NCBI GenBank assembly: GCA_002224055.1
Contig: AZLU01000122.1
Coordinates: forward strand, 60,067-105,066
Direction of reading: 5' to 3'
Origin: Pezizomycotina sp. ARF18
Taxonomy: Eukaryota; Ascomycota
Length of the DNA stretch: 45,000 nucleotides
A program made the position numbers and the translations under genes. Under the pieces are notes generated by a model. That model did no database searches and was not told where the DNA came from. It was given only the letters and a program-made list of their open reading frames with translations. Shown here piece after piece: positions 32,501 through 42,651 of the stretch. Position 1 is the first letter of the stretch. Every line of letters begins with the position of its first letter.

Positions 32501-33055
32501 TCATACGCTTAGTTTCCCTTCTCCAGTATTTTCAGACTTGGTTGATAGCTTTCGCTTTACCTCTCTGTGAGCATATATGTTCGCAACTTTCCCACTCTCA
32601 AGCGGCACCAATATCCTCCCATATTCTCCTCCTTCTAATTCGTCCAGCCATTCCCATCGATCCTTCAGATCTCTACTCTCTAAGACTTGCACGTTGATCT
32701 CTGGACCGTCTTTGTCCCACACAAGCGCCGAATACCCCATCTTAGCACCCAACCAAATTGTATCAACGATCCGCGAACGATATCGGTAGACCATGAGCCA
32801 TTAATATCAGATAATCGGTAGCGATTTGGACAGCCGGGTCCTAATGTTCCGTAAACAGCAAAGCGTGAATTTGCGCCGTAGAGGTTGTCTGCAAGGAGTT
32901 CGAGGGATGTATCAGGCGTATTTAGGTCTTGCTCTGCGACATCGTAGTAACAGGAGGACCATATAGCGATACTTTTATCGTTCTTGCTAATAATACATCT
33001 TAGAAACTGGATTTCCTTACCTCTCGATAAAGCAATCGAAGAGAGCCCGCTATTT
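32501..33055 (-). pseudogene. Unrecognised minus-strand gene remnant
   Basis: Reading leftwards: LSRGKEIQFLRCIISKNDKS, IAIWSSCYYDVAEQDLNTPD, SLELLADNLYGANSRFAVYG and YRLSDINGSWSTD, then after a shift near 32790 WLGAKMGYSALVWDKDGPEI, LKDRWEWLDELEGGEYGRIL and VPLESGKVANIYAHREVKRK, to a stop near 32501. Alternating hydrophobic strands with Trp/Gly turns suggest a beta-rich, lectin- or propeller-like fold, but no family is recognised and P-family motifs (FGP, KW-intron, NIP) are absent. The 5' end is unclear. Confidence 0.4.
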
Positions 33056-33621
33056 TATAGCGTATTTGGATTTGTCATCACTGTGGCAAATCTCCCACTA
33101 GGCATCCAAAGCTCTCCACAGTACTACTACAGGAGTTTCATAACAATTGGCTTAGATCCATTGGTCAAGCATAATCACAGGCGTTTATAAAGGTCCAAGA
33201 TAAAATCGAGAGCTATTTTGAGATTCTCCGAATTGCAAATGCTACTTCTGGCTTCACGTTAAATAAAAAGTGGTCATGCCATGTTCCACAAACTTTGCCG
33301 GGGGTTGACCTACGCGACAACATCGCGACATCTCCACCATCAAGGATATTAAGAGGCGTTTTCAATGCTTCCGAGTCGCTCTCTGCAACCCTGTAACATG
33401 CAGGGCGCCTTAATGACACCGGAGTTTATCCCAAATCTCCAACTTGCCAAGCGTTTGCGGCTGACCCTTTTAACGAAATGGGCGCTCGTTATATTTGTGT
33501 TCTGATATTACAGCTGTAGGACTATCGTGAATATAAAAAGGGGTTTCGCCCCATGCTTCAACCCTTTCCTCGTCGAGATGACGCAGTTTTCTCAGCGGGA
33601 GCGAAAAATATAGGACGCGAA
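33056..33621. other. Intergenic
   Basis: No supported gene. A minus-strand open frame over 33213-33419 could be an upstream exon of the remnant at 32501-33055, without splice-site support. Confidence 0.35.
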
Positions 33622-34349
33622 ATGAGTTACAATCCAGGCTATCCTCCCTTCGGCGGGCAGTATAATCCACAGGGCTACTACCCACCCGGACCCCAATACT
33701 ACGGCCAACCGATGCCGATGTTCTCGCCACCCTATGGGGCGCCTCCACAACAATACCCCTCGCAGCCCTACTATTCACCGCCTGCTGGGCCGATAGGCGG
33801 CTCCAAGCCATATCAAGGTCCTCCACAACCAGCACCCAACAGTAACACCGGTGTGAACTGCGATGTATGCAAGGGTAGCATCAATAACGGTGCGACATTC
33901 TGGCACTGCTCCGGCTGCCTCTCCGGGACTTTGACATGTGCTCCGCATGCAAAACCAACGGGATGCAATGTCGGTGCCAAAATAACAACGCAAAACCTGG
34001 TCGAATGCGTATTCGAGCAGGGACAAAGAAAGCATAAGAACCAGAAGCAAGATCCAGTGGGACCGCATGGCCAGGTTTGTCTCGCGAGTGTTATATCATT
34101 CACCGTTTATGTTATACATAACTAATCCTATGGCTTTTCCCGCACACTCACCAGCCTACCGCATATACAACTCCAAGTCCCGCCGCCGCAGCTTACGCCC
34201 AACAGCAATATGCTCTGAATCAACTGATGCAACATCAGATGGAACAGCAGCAGATACGACTAATGCAATATCAAATGCAAATGCGAATGAACCAGCAGCT
34301 AGCGGTGGCGCAGGCGGCTGCAAAATTGGCTGAAAGCGTTAAGATATAA
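33622..34349 (+). CDS. PGY-rich protein with ZZ-like zinc finger and Gln/Met-rich tail, intact
   Basis: Two clean exons: 33622-34074 and 34155-34349, joined by an 80-bp intron (GTTTGT donor, CTAAT branch-like site, CACCAG acceptor); 215 aa. The start MSYNPGYPPFGGQYNPQGY is preferred to the in-frame ATG at 33553 because it begins the low-complexity Pro/Gly/Tyr domain (about residues 1-75). Then CDVCKGSINNGATFWHCSGC, followed by LSGTLTCAPH, has the spacing C-x2-C-x12-C-x2-C-x6-C of ZZ-type zinc fingers (compare CDxC...I.G...F.C..C...LC). Exon 2 encodes a Gln/Met-rich helix (LNQLMQHQMEQQQIRLMQYQ). No signal peptide. ZZ fingers bind proteins or histone tails; the low-complexity flanks suggest a scaffold or condensate-prone protein (inference). 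Confidence 0.75.
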
Positions 34350-34742
34350 ATATTAAAGCATCGAAGCATTTCCTAACAGCTATGGCCCGGCCCGTAAAGA
34401 GAATTGGGCTCTGCCAATGTCCCTGCCCGATCAGGTAAAGGAGAATCACAGGAGCGAATGGAAGATCGAAGAGAGGAGTTAATATGTTCAAAAAACGAAT
34501 CCTTTCTGCTCATGTAAATATTTTCGGCACGTCATAATATCGAATGCATATTTGATATATATAATTAACAGAATTAGCACTGGCAAGTAGTGAATGGCAA
34601 TTATTAACAATGAAGGGTCGAAAATAGACGTGAATACATGACGTTGTAAAGTCCATCCTCTACAGCTCCAGAATTCGATGTCTTTGAATACTCCTATCCA
34701 TATCAGGTATTTCGCTAGTTTCAAGCTTCGCGCTTGCCGATA
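34350..34742. other. Convergent 3' region, no gene
   Basis: AT-rich sequence between two genes that end toward each other. No coding or repeat signal. Confidence 0.5.
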
Positions 34743-35114
34743 TTATTCGGAACACACCGCAAACCTCCTTACCGCCGTGGATGTCCCGGCCCACTCATAG
34801 TGAGAACAGCGTTGGCAAACAATCTTCCTTGAACGTTTGTCGATACCGTTAGGAACGCAACCGCAGACCTCTTTGCCGCTGTGAATATCCCATCCACACT
34901 CGTAGTGGGAGCCCCGCTGGCAGACGATTTTCAAGTCGGTGGATCTCTTGCCGATATTGTTGGGAACGCATCCGCAGACTTCTTTGGAACTGTGTATATT
35001 CCACCCGCACTCGTAATACGATCCACGCTGGCAGACTATTTTCGTTCCGGTAGTAGGAACCGCCATCGCAGAACAGAAGAATGAGATGGAGAGGAGGAGC
35101 CTTGTGAACTTCAT
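34743..35114 (-). CDS. Secreted precursor of repeated four-Cys peptides with KR spacers
   Basis: A 123-aa frame. Residues 1-18 are a signal peptide (KFTRLLLSISFFCSAMA). Three tandem units follow, each starting KIVCQR: residues 25-57, 62-94 and 97 onward, with a core of ECGW.IHS.KEVCGCVPN and four cysteines per unit. Units end in NIGKR and GIDKR (KR at 56-57 and 93-94), dibasic sites of the Kex2 protease. The third unit runs out of frame after SHYE; one added base gives CGRDIHGGKEVCG, so a complete third unit existed. Signal peptide plus KR-separated near-identical repeats is the layout of Kex2-processed repeat precursors (such as fungal RiPP and mating-peptide precursors). Mature peptides of about 33-35 aa with two disulphides are inferred. 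I recognise no named family. Confidence 0.7.
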   Translation of the reverse strand: MKFTRLLLSISFFCSAMAVPTTGTKIVCQRGSYYECGWNIHSSKEVCGCVPNNIGKRSTDLKIVCQRGSHYECGWDIHSGKEVCGCVPNGIDKRSRKIVCQRCSHYEWAGTSTAVRRFAVCSE

Positions 35115-35257
35115 TGTATTACTTTAGAGATTCAAGCAGGGGAAAGGAGGATTAGTCGGGAATGGCTTTTGTTCGTGAAAAGGGCACTGCAAAATGCATT
35201 TGATTCCTATGGTCGCTAAAAGTGATGTGAAATGAAATGGGGAGGGTGTCAGCATCG

Positions 35258-35265
35258 ATTTATAT
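35258..35265 (-). promoter_or_regulatory. TATA-box-like element before the KR-repeat precursor
   Basis: ATATAAAT on the minus strand, about 145 bp upstream of the ATG at 35114. Motif match only. Confidence 0.35.
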
Positions 35266-35492
35266 TGCAGCGACGACATACATTGAAACTTGAAACCGAA
35301 CGACTGTTCTCCGAATTTCTTCAGCTACTTAGAAGAACTTGCTCAATGTGCACTATTCCAGGAGAGCTCTATATCCAGAGGGATTTTCTATCCACACGCC
35401 ATTCCGCACCTCACCGCGATCGAGCTGTGTCTCTCAGAGATCACCTTGGCGTCAATCAGCCATGTCAAACCTTCACATTGTGCTAAGCTTCG

Positions 35493-35879
35493 ATGCACAG
35501 CCTTATTGAATTCAAACATTCATCGAACTCTCTTTTTGCTTTGTGGAGCATTTGTATCTTGATCATGATCATGATCAGTACGTCTAATACAATCACCATA
35601 TACGGCGGCAACCCGAATTGCTACATATGTACTGGTATCGGTATGGGAAGTCCAACTCAAAGCAGGATGTACCTGGGCAGCGTAACTATGGTGTTAAAGC
35701 ACAGATTTAAAGATTACGACGCCGGTACAGGACAAAGGACTGTAAAGGCAGCCGACCGATTCCACCATCCAAACGAACCCCGCAGTCATCCCACCTTGGC
35801 GGATATCGTCGTCGGCAAAGACTTAATGAGGACGGACGACGTTTCGTCAGTTATCTTCCAATACGAGCTTCCCCACTAA
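35493..35879 (+). CDS. Hypothetical protein, weak support
   Basis: A 128-codon frame with a hydrophobic stretch near the start (FALWSICILIMIMISTSN), then ITIYGGNPNCYICTGIGMG and a charged end (HPTLADIVVGKDLMRTDD). Composition is coding-like and the frame is the longest in its surroundings, but no domain is recognised and the hydrophobic stretch arises partly from an ATCATG repeat. The start is uncertain. Confidence 0.25.
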   Translation: MHSLIEFKHSSNSLFALWSICILIMIMISTSNTITIYGGNPNCYICTGIGMGSPTQSRMYLGSVTMVLKHRFKDYDAGTGQRTVKAADRFHHPNEPRSHPTLADIVVGKDLMRTDDVSSVIFQYELPH

Positions 35880-36750
35880 ATCATGGAGCTTGATCAAAAG
35901 GTCTCTTTTGGTAGTTGAATCTACTCATCTCCTCTCTATGTGAAACGAAACGCTCTCCAAAATTGTATAATTCGTTCCCCGAACAAAGATTCAATCAAAC
36001 GGGTATTACGGCTTGCAAAATTTGCGATCAGCTTTTTCCACAAGTCCCGCCGCCTAGAGAGAGCTCGGTTCGTGGTTTACCACCATGCTTGATTATCTGA
36101 TAACTTTTTGTTCATTGTTGGCCCTACATGGCCTCTCGCCTTTTTGAAAAACAAGCGGTGTATCCCAGATCTTTGCATTGTATTACTGGGAGTCAGCTCT
36201 CACAATGGTGTCGATTCCCCTGACTGATGAGAAGCACGGTTAGGTTGGGTAGTTTTGAAACTTTTATGCCCAAGCCTTTCACAGGAAGCGCTCGTCCAAG
36301 TGATCGTCTTATGAACACCTCAGTTACAAGTGTACCTTTGATCTTTGTAGGAATGAAGTCAGCGTAAATCAAATCTGGAGAGCGTTAGGTCCCACAACTA
36401 TGTTCCCATCTCCGCATTTGAGGCGTATACTAAGCGGGAATGCCGTACTATCTTTATACTATTTAGGTAGGTACGTGATCCTGGTAGATTGGTAATTGCT
36501 TTGAAAAGTCGTGGACTGAGGGAGCTGGTTAGCGAGTGGGTGTATCTTATCAAAGAGGGGCTTCTCATTCTCAAAAGGTCGGAGAAGCATTGATGACAGC
36601 CAAGGACTCGATGGTAAAAGACGGTTCTGCTATTCTGGTTCGCGTAAGGTGCAACACGGTGAGAATCTCCAGTGTGCGGTACTACTTTAATGGAGAATTC
36701 ATGATATGATCGAAAGTTTGGCTGGCGGTGTGCCTGTTATTTCAATGGGC

Positions 36751-36781
<31 letters not shown>

Positions 36782-37559
36782 TAAGACATCAATATTATCC
36801 ATTGAAGACCTGTAGAAAGGCAATTATTGCAGAAGTATGAGAACTCACCACACTGCTAAGGCGCTTGGTTCAGATTTTCGAGTCGAATCTCCACTATCAT
36901 GGCCTTTTACACTAAATTTTCACCAAATTCTTTCTCCTGTTCACAGACTTAGGGGCCTAAGGGGTTTATTTACGTAGGACTCGCTTCGAAATTTTGATAC
37001 TAATTTACTCATAAGTTCAAAACTATTCACTTCTCCAATATAGCAGTAATTCTAATAGGCTACACGTCTATGCCATGGGCAGGATGCATCTATGGTTCAA
37101 AGATACTAAAAGCAGCTAGAGATTCGTTTCCACTCTCGGACCAGGTCAAAGACGTAGTATCTATGGTCTCTACCATATCATATTAGTTGTTCTCTTGAGC
37201 TCTCTGCATCTTTCTCTATTATCAAGGGTCCTATTTGACATTAGATATTGGTTGCGCTTTCCCGCTTGAAAGAACTGCGGCAGGTATATTCGAGTTCAGC
37301 CGATATTAGTGAAGGATCAGGACGGATTCAGTTCGCAAGCCACAGCGTTTCGGTGAAAAGGATCATGTACAACCAAGGGCAATCAAATGAGCAATCCACT
37401 GTGTCGCGATTCACAGCTCTCGTTGCACATGTCGCTTTTCTTCAACAATACTAACGAGGATATGCCGTCAAATAACTACTAGTACTATCTTGATCTAAAG
37501 GATACTTTTGATACTCCTACACTTTAAAAAGCTGCTCACGACACCAGAATGCGTAATTA
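35880..37559. other. Gene-free stretch with a poly(A) tract
   Basis: No supported gene in 1.7 kb. A28 lies at 36751-36778 and a tRNA-like fragment near 36860-36900 was examined and rejected. Confidence 0.5.
36751..36778 (+). repeat. A28 homopolymer
   Basis: Twenty-eight consecutive A on the plus strand, in non-coding sequence. It could be the tail of an old retroposed element inserted in the plus orientation, but no target-site duplication was found. Confidence 0.9.
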
Positions 37560-38166
37560 CAGTCAGTGGACAAAAGTGTTGGGACACTTGCCTAAAACGG
37601 CAATTTCTTCAAGTTCTACAATATCTTAAATTAACGATAACTCACTCAATTATTGTTCGATTTTTATAAATTAAAAATTTATGTTTATCATATATATAAT
37701 AATAACATATTTTAATTTTATAAAATTTTTATATATATTACTTAGTATTTACTAAAATTTATAAAATTAAAATATGTTATAGATTTTATATCAGTCTAAC
37801 ACATATTTAAATTTTAAAAAAAATTTAATATAAATTAAGCTATATATAATCTTTTAAATTTTAAGTAGTTTAAAAACCGCACGTTTTTCGTGCAATTTTA
37901 CGTATTTTACATATAAAAAGTGCGTGAAGTACGTGTTTTTTAAAAATACGTAAAATATTAAAAATTACTACGTCATGAATTTTTAATAAATTCTTTTAAA
38001 ATTTTAATATATGTTTGTTTACGATATATATTATAATATATTTGAATTTCAGCTAGTTTTATCGAGTTGTCGTTGCGCTATTATTAATTAAAAAAGTGTA
38101 AAAATCATACTTTTGTATGGGAAATGCCGTTTAGGAAAGTGTCCCAACACTTTTGTCCACTGACTG
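37560..38166. mobile_element. Tc1/mariner-type MITE, 607 bp, with about 48-bp inverted ends
   Basis: The left end CAGTCAGTGGACAAAAGTGT continues TGGGACACTTGCCTAAAACG; the right end is the same sequence inverted (one substitution, two one-base indels over about 48 bp). The element is flanked on both sides by TA (37558-37559 and 38167-38168), the target duplication of Tc1/mariner transposons. The interior is very AT-rich, without any transposase frame, and has a smaller palindrome-rich section (GCACGTTTTTCGTGC and ACGTATTTTAC/GTAAAATACGT around 37876-37960). So this is a non-autonomous element dependent on a transposase encoded elsewhere. The high match between its ends suggests relatively recent activity. 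Confidence 0.9.
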
Positions 38167-39420
38167 TATATAGAAACTTCATTGAGCTTACTTAAATCTG
38201 TAATTATGCTTTGTAGTTTCTCAGCTTAAACACAAGATGGGATTTTGCTTAAAGTTAGTATAATAATAATACCAGGCTCTCAATATTCTGCTTATGCTTT
38301 AATCTGAACTGTCCTCCTCGTTCTAAACGGTCAAGACACTTATACGCCTGAGAAGCCCGAAGCGTGCATACGTATGTGAACACAGACAGCGATATGCACG
38401 CCGAAGGTAGCTGCAAGGCACGGAAAATATTGACTGTGTCACTGGCAACCTGCAAATTAGACGGCTAACAATTATACATCTAGCAGATCAAAACCTGTCA
38501 GGAAGCAAGGGCTCTCACTCAGAATGGACAGCCGCCGGATATCTAAAAAAAAAAAAAAAAAAAAAAAACCCGTTTTTCGTCAATAGCACCTGCATCAATA
38601 TGCAACGACACTTGAAGTCTGCCCTGCATATCAGCTCCTGGCTATCAAGACGGTCGATCCGGTTGCTGCCGCGGTGTCACTTGAGGCGTTTCCATGCGAC
38701 GAAGCTAAATTCCATTCTTAGTGTCGACATCTCTCATTGCGGAAATATATGTTGCTCGCGAAAGAGTATATCTTGCATGGACGCCTCCACGTTTCATTCG
38801 ACAATTCTGATACCCCACCTCGACATGTATTGGTCGATATCTCATCTCTGTTCGGCTGCACCGTGAACTTCTATTGTATTTTTTCCTTTTGAAAAACTCG
38901 TCATAATTGCTGTGTATAAACACAGGATATTCTCGTGAGAGGTCTTGTTAAGCCTTGATTGCGAGTATCCAAACGAAGGAATCAAAAGAAGTCTGCGGCT
39001 GTGAAATTGCGATCAAAAGTTAAATGTGACATGAACGGCGGCCTCGGCACATTTCCCCACCGGCCACCCTATATCAAGCCGAAGCTATTAGGGGTAAATC
39101 ACAAAGCGCACTCAGCGCCACACGGAAACACGTGTACGACCAAAAAGCTTCCTATGGAGAAAACGTGCGAAACGTGCTTGCTCCGATGTAAATCGTATCT
39201 TTTATTTCAAAGGTGTGTGTGGTGGGGTGAACGACTGTACGTCTATTTAAGATATCGATCAAGATATCTGAGAACATGTGTATTTTACCACTTGTTAAAA
39301 CAGCGATAATGCCAGCCGGTTGGTAACTGTTCACACATTTACAGCTCCGGCTTCAAAGGTCCTATTTCAAGTAATTATTCGAGAAACGTAAACCCCTTAT
39401 AACAGTTTCTGTGCTATATA
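38167..39420. other. Intergenic after the MITE
   Basis: No supported gene. Holds an A24 tract and several short frames without family signal. Confidence 0.45.
38545..38568 (+). repeat. A24 homopolymer
   Basis: Second long poly(A) tract within 1.8 kb of the first, also on the plus strand and in non-coding DNA. Confidence 0.9.
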
Positions 39421-39756
39421 GTGATAATCCTCATCTATTTAGCCGGAAAGCCGATTCCTGCTGCCGGTTCTGAGATTGCAGGTCGCTACTGCAGGAACAC
39501 CACACAAGGGCCAATATTCAAGAAAGGATTTAGTGGATACGCTTATAACCAGTTCGTTATTCCAATGAATGCTTTCCTGACGAAGAGAATAAGCGACCGT
39601 AGTCAGTGTCCGTACACCAAGGACTGTGATAGCCAAGAACAACGAGCTCATCTCATGTCTTTGGATATCCAACTCTGCGAGAATCCATTAAACTTGGCAA
39701 AGATATTTTATAACCTAACTTTCTACCTAGGTACAAATTCTTTGGGAAATACTTGA
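39421..39756 (+). CDS. Hypothetical protein or exon, weak support
   Basis: The frame gives AGKPIPAAGSEIAGRYCRNT, FKKGFSGYAYNQFVIPMNAF and SQCPYTKDCDSQEQRAHLM, with four to five cysteines and balanced composition. It could be an exon after the acceptor-like CTATTTAG at about 39435-39442. No domain is recognised and no partner exon was found. Confidence 0.25.
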   Translation: MIILIYLAGKPIPAAGSEIAGRYCRNTTQGPIFKKGFSGYAYNQFVIPMNAFLTKRISDRSQCPYTKDCDSQEQRAHLMSLDIQLCENPLNLAKIFYNLTFYLGTNSLGNT

Positions 39757-41969
39757 TGCGGTATGTTCGGGAAAGTGAGCTTCAAGAATAAACGGAGCTT
39801 ATTCTTCATCAATTCTACTAGGCGATAGATTTCACACCGATTCCGATAGTTACTTTGTGAGTGTCGATCCTCGACTATGCAAAAACGTTCAATCGAGTTG
39901 CCTACAGTCAAGGATTACCTAGCAGTACTTGTTCCTGTTCCTGAAATTCAAAGCCTCTTTGTCTGATCATTTGCGAAACCCCGCAGCACTTATACAGTTA
40001 ATTAATTCCTCTTTTGAATCGCCGACGGACAGATATAGGCTGCGAGCCCGCGACGCACCTGAACCCCGCGATCTGCTTCTTTAGCGGCTTGAGTCCAGAC
40101 CTCATTCGGCAAACGGTGATCCTGAAACAAGCGCATGGACGAAGTGATTGTCAATTTTTGTCTGTGGGGTAACAAGATATGTTCCTGAATATCGCGAATA
40201 CTGTATCAGGAGATCCTTTCAATAGATAGTGTGAAGATGAAGTTATAACCTACTTAGATTACTCTTGAATAAGCACGATTCTAATCCTTATTTACGAATA
40301 TTTCATGCCGTAGACAAGTTTAGATCTTTGTTTTCGGTTGAGTTTCCGCAATTTGGTATTCGGAACATTTGAGAGATGCTGGGTTCAGGGTTAACGTGCC
40401 AGAAGATTCTATTATCACAAAGATATTTCCCTTTTGGAACAAGTCAGTGTGATGGACACTGTATATGAAGAATACGCGGCTCTCGCTTTCGAGTATGGAG
40501 TCTTAAGTCTTGACTCTTAACCATTTTTAGCTTCACTGCTGCGATAACTGAAAGAGTCAAAGCGCGCTTTTGTCCAACTTAGGGGGTTTGATATTTTGGG
40601 CAGAAATTCTATCTGCGATAACTATCATAATTTGTGACTTGGGATGATGCCTAAACCCCAGGATCTTGAAGAAAAGTTAATGATATCGATATCCAAATTC
40701 AAGGGTATCTGTCGAGATGTCAGACTACTTAATAGGTAAGAATGATCTGCATTATTGTATTTCCGCGATTAGTATCCTTACGTAAATTATCACACTATTA
40801 AGAAAGGCTCAATATGACTCCCTGGGCCCTGAAGCCATGCAAATAGCGAGGCGAAAAAGTAATCCGCCGTTGGGAGGAAAAGCTACCATTTACTGTGAAG
40901 ACGATGTCTGTGATGAGGTGTTTTTTTAATTTCGGTAATGTTGGGCCTTTTTGCTGCACGACGACGGTTCTCGTCACGTCACATACATCTGTGGCGTGTC
41001 GGTGGCGGTTTCACCTTGCTTTTAGGGCCACTGCCCCCGAGTCCCCGCTTAACTAGCTAACGAAGTCAGCGCTCCTTTCGACGACAAGATAGCCCGATTG
41101 ATAACGGATTGCCGAAGATATCAAAAATTTGCGAGTCCAACGTGCTCGCCGGCTCCGCTGAGGAGGGTTTCCCCCACGGTAAGGAGGGAATAGTGCAAAA
41201 TGCATTTATCTATTCCATCGTCACTGTTACCAGAAAGCGTATAGCGCTCCAAGGATCAAATTAAACTTCGTGTGGAGCCGAAGGCGAAAAAGAAAAGTAG
41301 TAGAACGAGAAAAGAAAGGAAGAAAAATTTTCCCACTGCGCCGCGGGCTGGATGCAATGACCGTAAAGCTAATTAGCTGAACCCCAAGGTGCTCCAGGAT
41401 TAGGAATACGTAGTATTATTCCCGTCTGTGCGACATATTAGCTATTGTTTCTTCAGTCTACCTATCTCTCTTTCTTTAATTGCAATACCGACTGGCTCTT
41501 ATAGACGTACGGAAGAACGCATGAAGGAAGAAGCACGGCCATGGCGAGTCTGGCCACCCCTGAACCACGCAGATGCATTTGTCCAGTCCAATCTACTACG
41601 AGGACATCTACTATATGAAGACAATATAAATGACAGCAAGGACTCCCTGCTGAGTCCATCCTTTTCTCTTTTTGATCTTTGGTTGGCCAAAAAGTTCTGT
41701 GCGCATTTTCGTTCCTCGTTGCTGCGGGTTTCGCTTTTTCAGTCCTTACTCAACGCAAATATCCTGTGCGTCAACGTACATCCCACCGCTCCTTCTTTCA
41801 AAGACAAACAATAGTGCTAGTCACTGTCAATCGGTTTATTTTGATTAAAGACTTTCACGCTCCCTAGCATCTTCGTTAAATTTCGCTTCTAAGCTCGTCC
41901 AAGTGACAAACCTTGTTATCAAACGATACCCTCGATACCCGATATATTCAACTATATTACATATCCAAA
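39757..41969. other. Mostly non-coding, one orphan exon-like piece
   Basis: Apart from the minus-strand piece at 40002-40120 no coding island was found. A plus frame at 41428-41814 has no recognisable domain. Confidence 0.4.
40002..40120 (-). other. Orphan terminal-exon-like segment
   Basis: Reading leftwards from an acceptor-like TTTCAG (40126-40121): DHRLPNEVWTQAAKEADRGV, QVRRGLAAYICPSAIQKRN and a stop at 40004-40002. Composition looks coding and the splice acceptor is good, but upstream exons were not identified. Confidence 0.25.
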
Positions 41970-42651
41970 ATGAAGTTCGCCGTCGCATACATCGTCTCCT
42001 TCCTTACCTCGCCTACGCTGCCCAGGCTACAAGAGCGACAATGGTGCTACTGTTTGGGGATCCTTCAAGCCTGGACCGGTACGTTATACGCATATTCTAG
42101 ATTGAGATTAGATAGCAAGGGTATATTCTAACATTGGATCTTTAGTATGCTTGCGCCTTGACCTCCATTAGCCAGGGTACCAGTTGTGCGGAGCCACGGA
42201 TACACGCTGCCTTTGCCAGACGCAGTCCTACCTTGACGACTGGTTCTGCTGCATGAGCAAGCCCTCGAGCCACTGCTCCAACGAGGACAGGGATGGTAAG
42301 CTAAATATAAACCTTTTGATATTTTCAGATATTTATAATGAACAATATCGCTAACTCGACATTCGAATGATAGATGCCTGGCAGACCTTCACCGCCCAGT
42401 GCGCCGCCTATGGAATCCACCTGACAGACCACCAGTACGACCACGCCAAGTCCGCTGCCGCTGCCTCCTCGAACATCGCGGCGTCTAACACGACCAATGT
42501 CCCCACCGTTGGTTCTCCATCGAACGCTACGGCCACGACGTCTGCCCTTGCTACACCATCCGAGGCTACCGGCGCTGGTGTGCGCTCTACCGCTTCGCTC
42601 GCCATAATGGGTGCTGCCATCGCCGGTGCCATCGTCATGTTCGGACTTTAA
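41970..42651 (+). CDS. CFEM-domain GPI-anchored protein, three exons, intact
   Basis: Exons 41970-42078, 42176-42295 and 42374-42651 join without a stop through phase-1 GT-AG introns of 97 and 78 bp, giving 168 aa. MKFAVAYIVSFLTSPTLP is a signal peptide. The CFEM core is CGATDTRCLCQTQSYLDDWF with following CC, C and QCAAYGI; the Asp in CxxxDxxCxC is the residue that binds haem iron in some CFEM proteins. A Thr/Ser/Ala-rich stalk and a hydrophobic end (LAIMGAAIAGAIVMFGL) form a GPI-anchor signal. Nine cysteines are seen rather than eight. Exon 1 beyond the signal peptide is less typical, and other frames there look coding (CPGYKSDNGATVWGSFKPG), so paired indels in exon 1 are possible. Probably a cell-surface protein; haem/iron capture or host contact are known family roles. 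Confidence 0.8.

Noticed and set aside
36840-36905. tRNA-like fragment (CTAAGGCGCTTGGTTCAG and TTCGAGTCGAATC)
   Set aside because: The T-arm-like hairpin does not give a seven-base loop with a proper stem, and no acceptor stem, D-arm or anticodon arm could be folded around it.
41428-41814. 128-codon plus-strand frame with a hydrophobic start
   Set aside because: The start (SYCFFSLPISLSLIAIPTGS) looks a little like a signal peptide, but the remainder has no consistent coding character and no homologue in the window.
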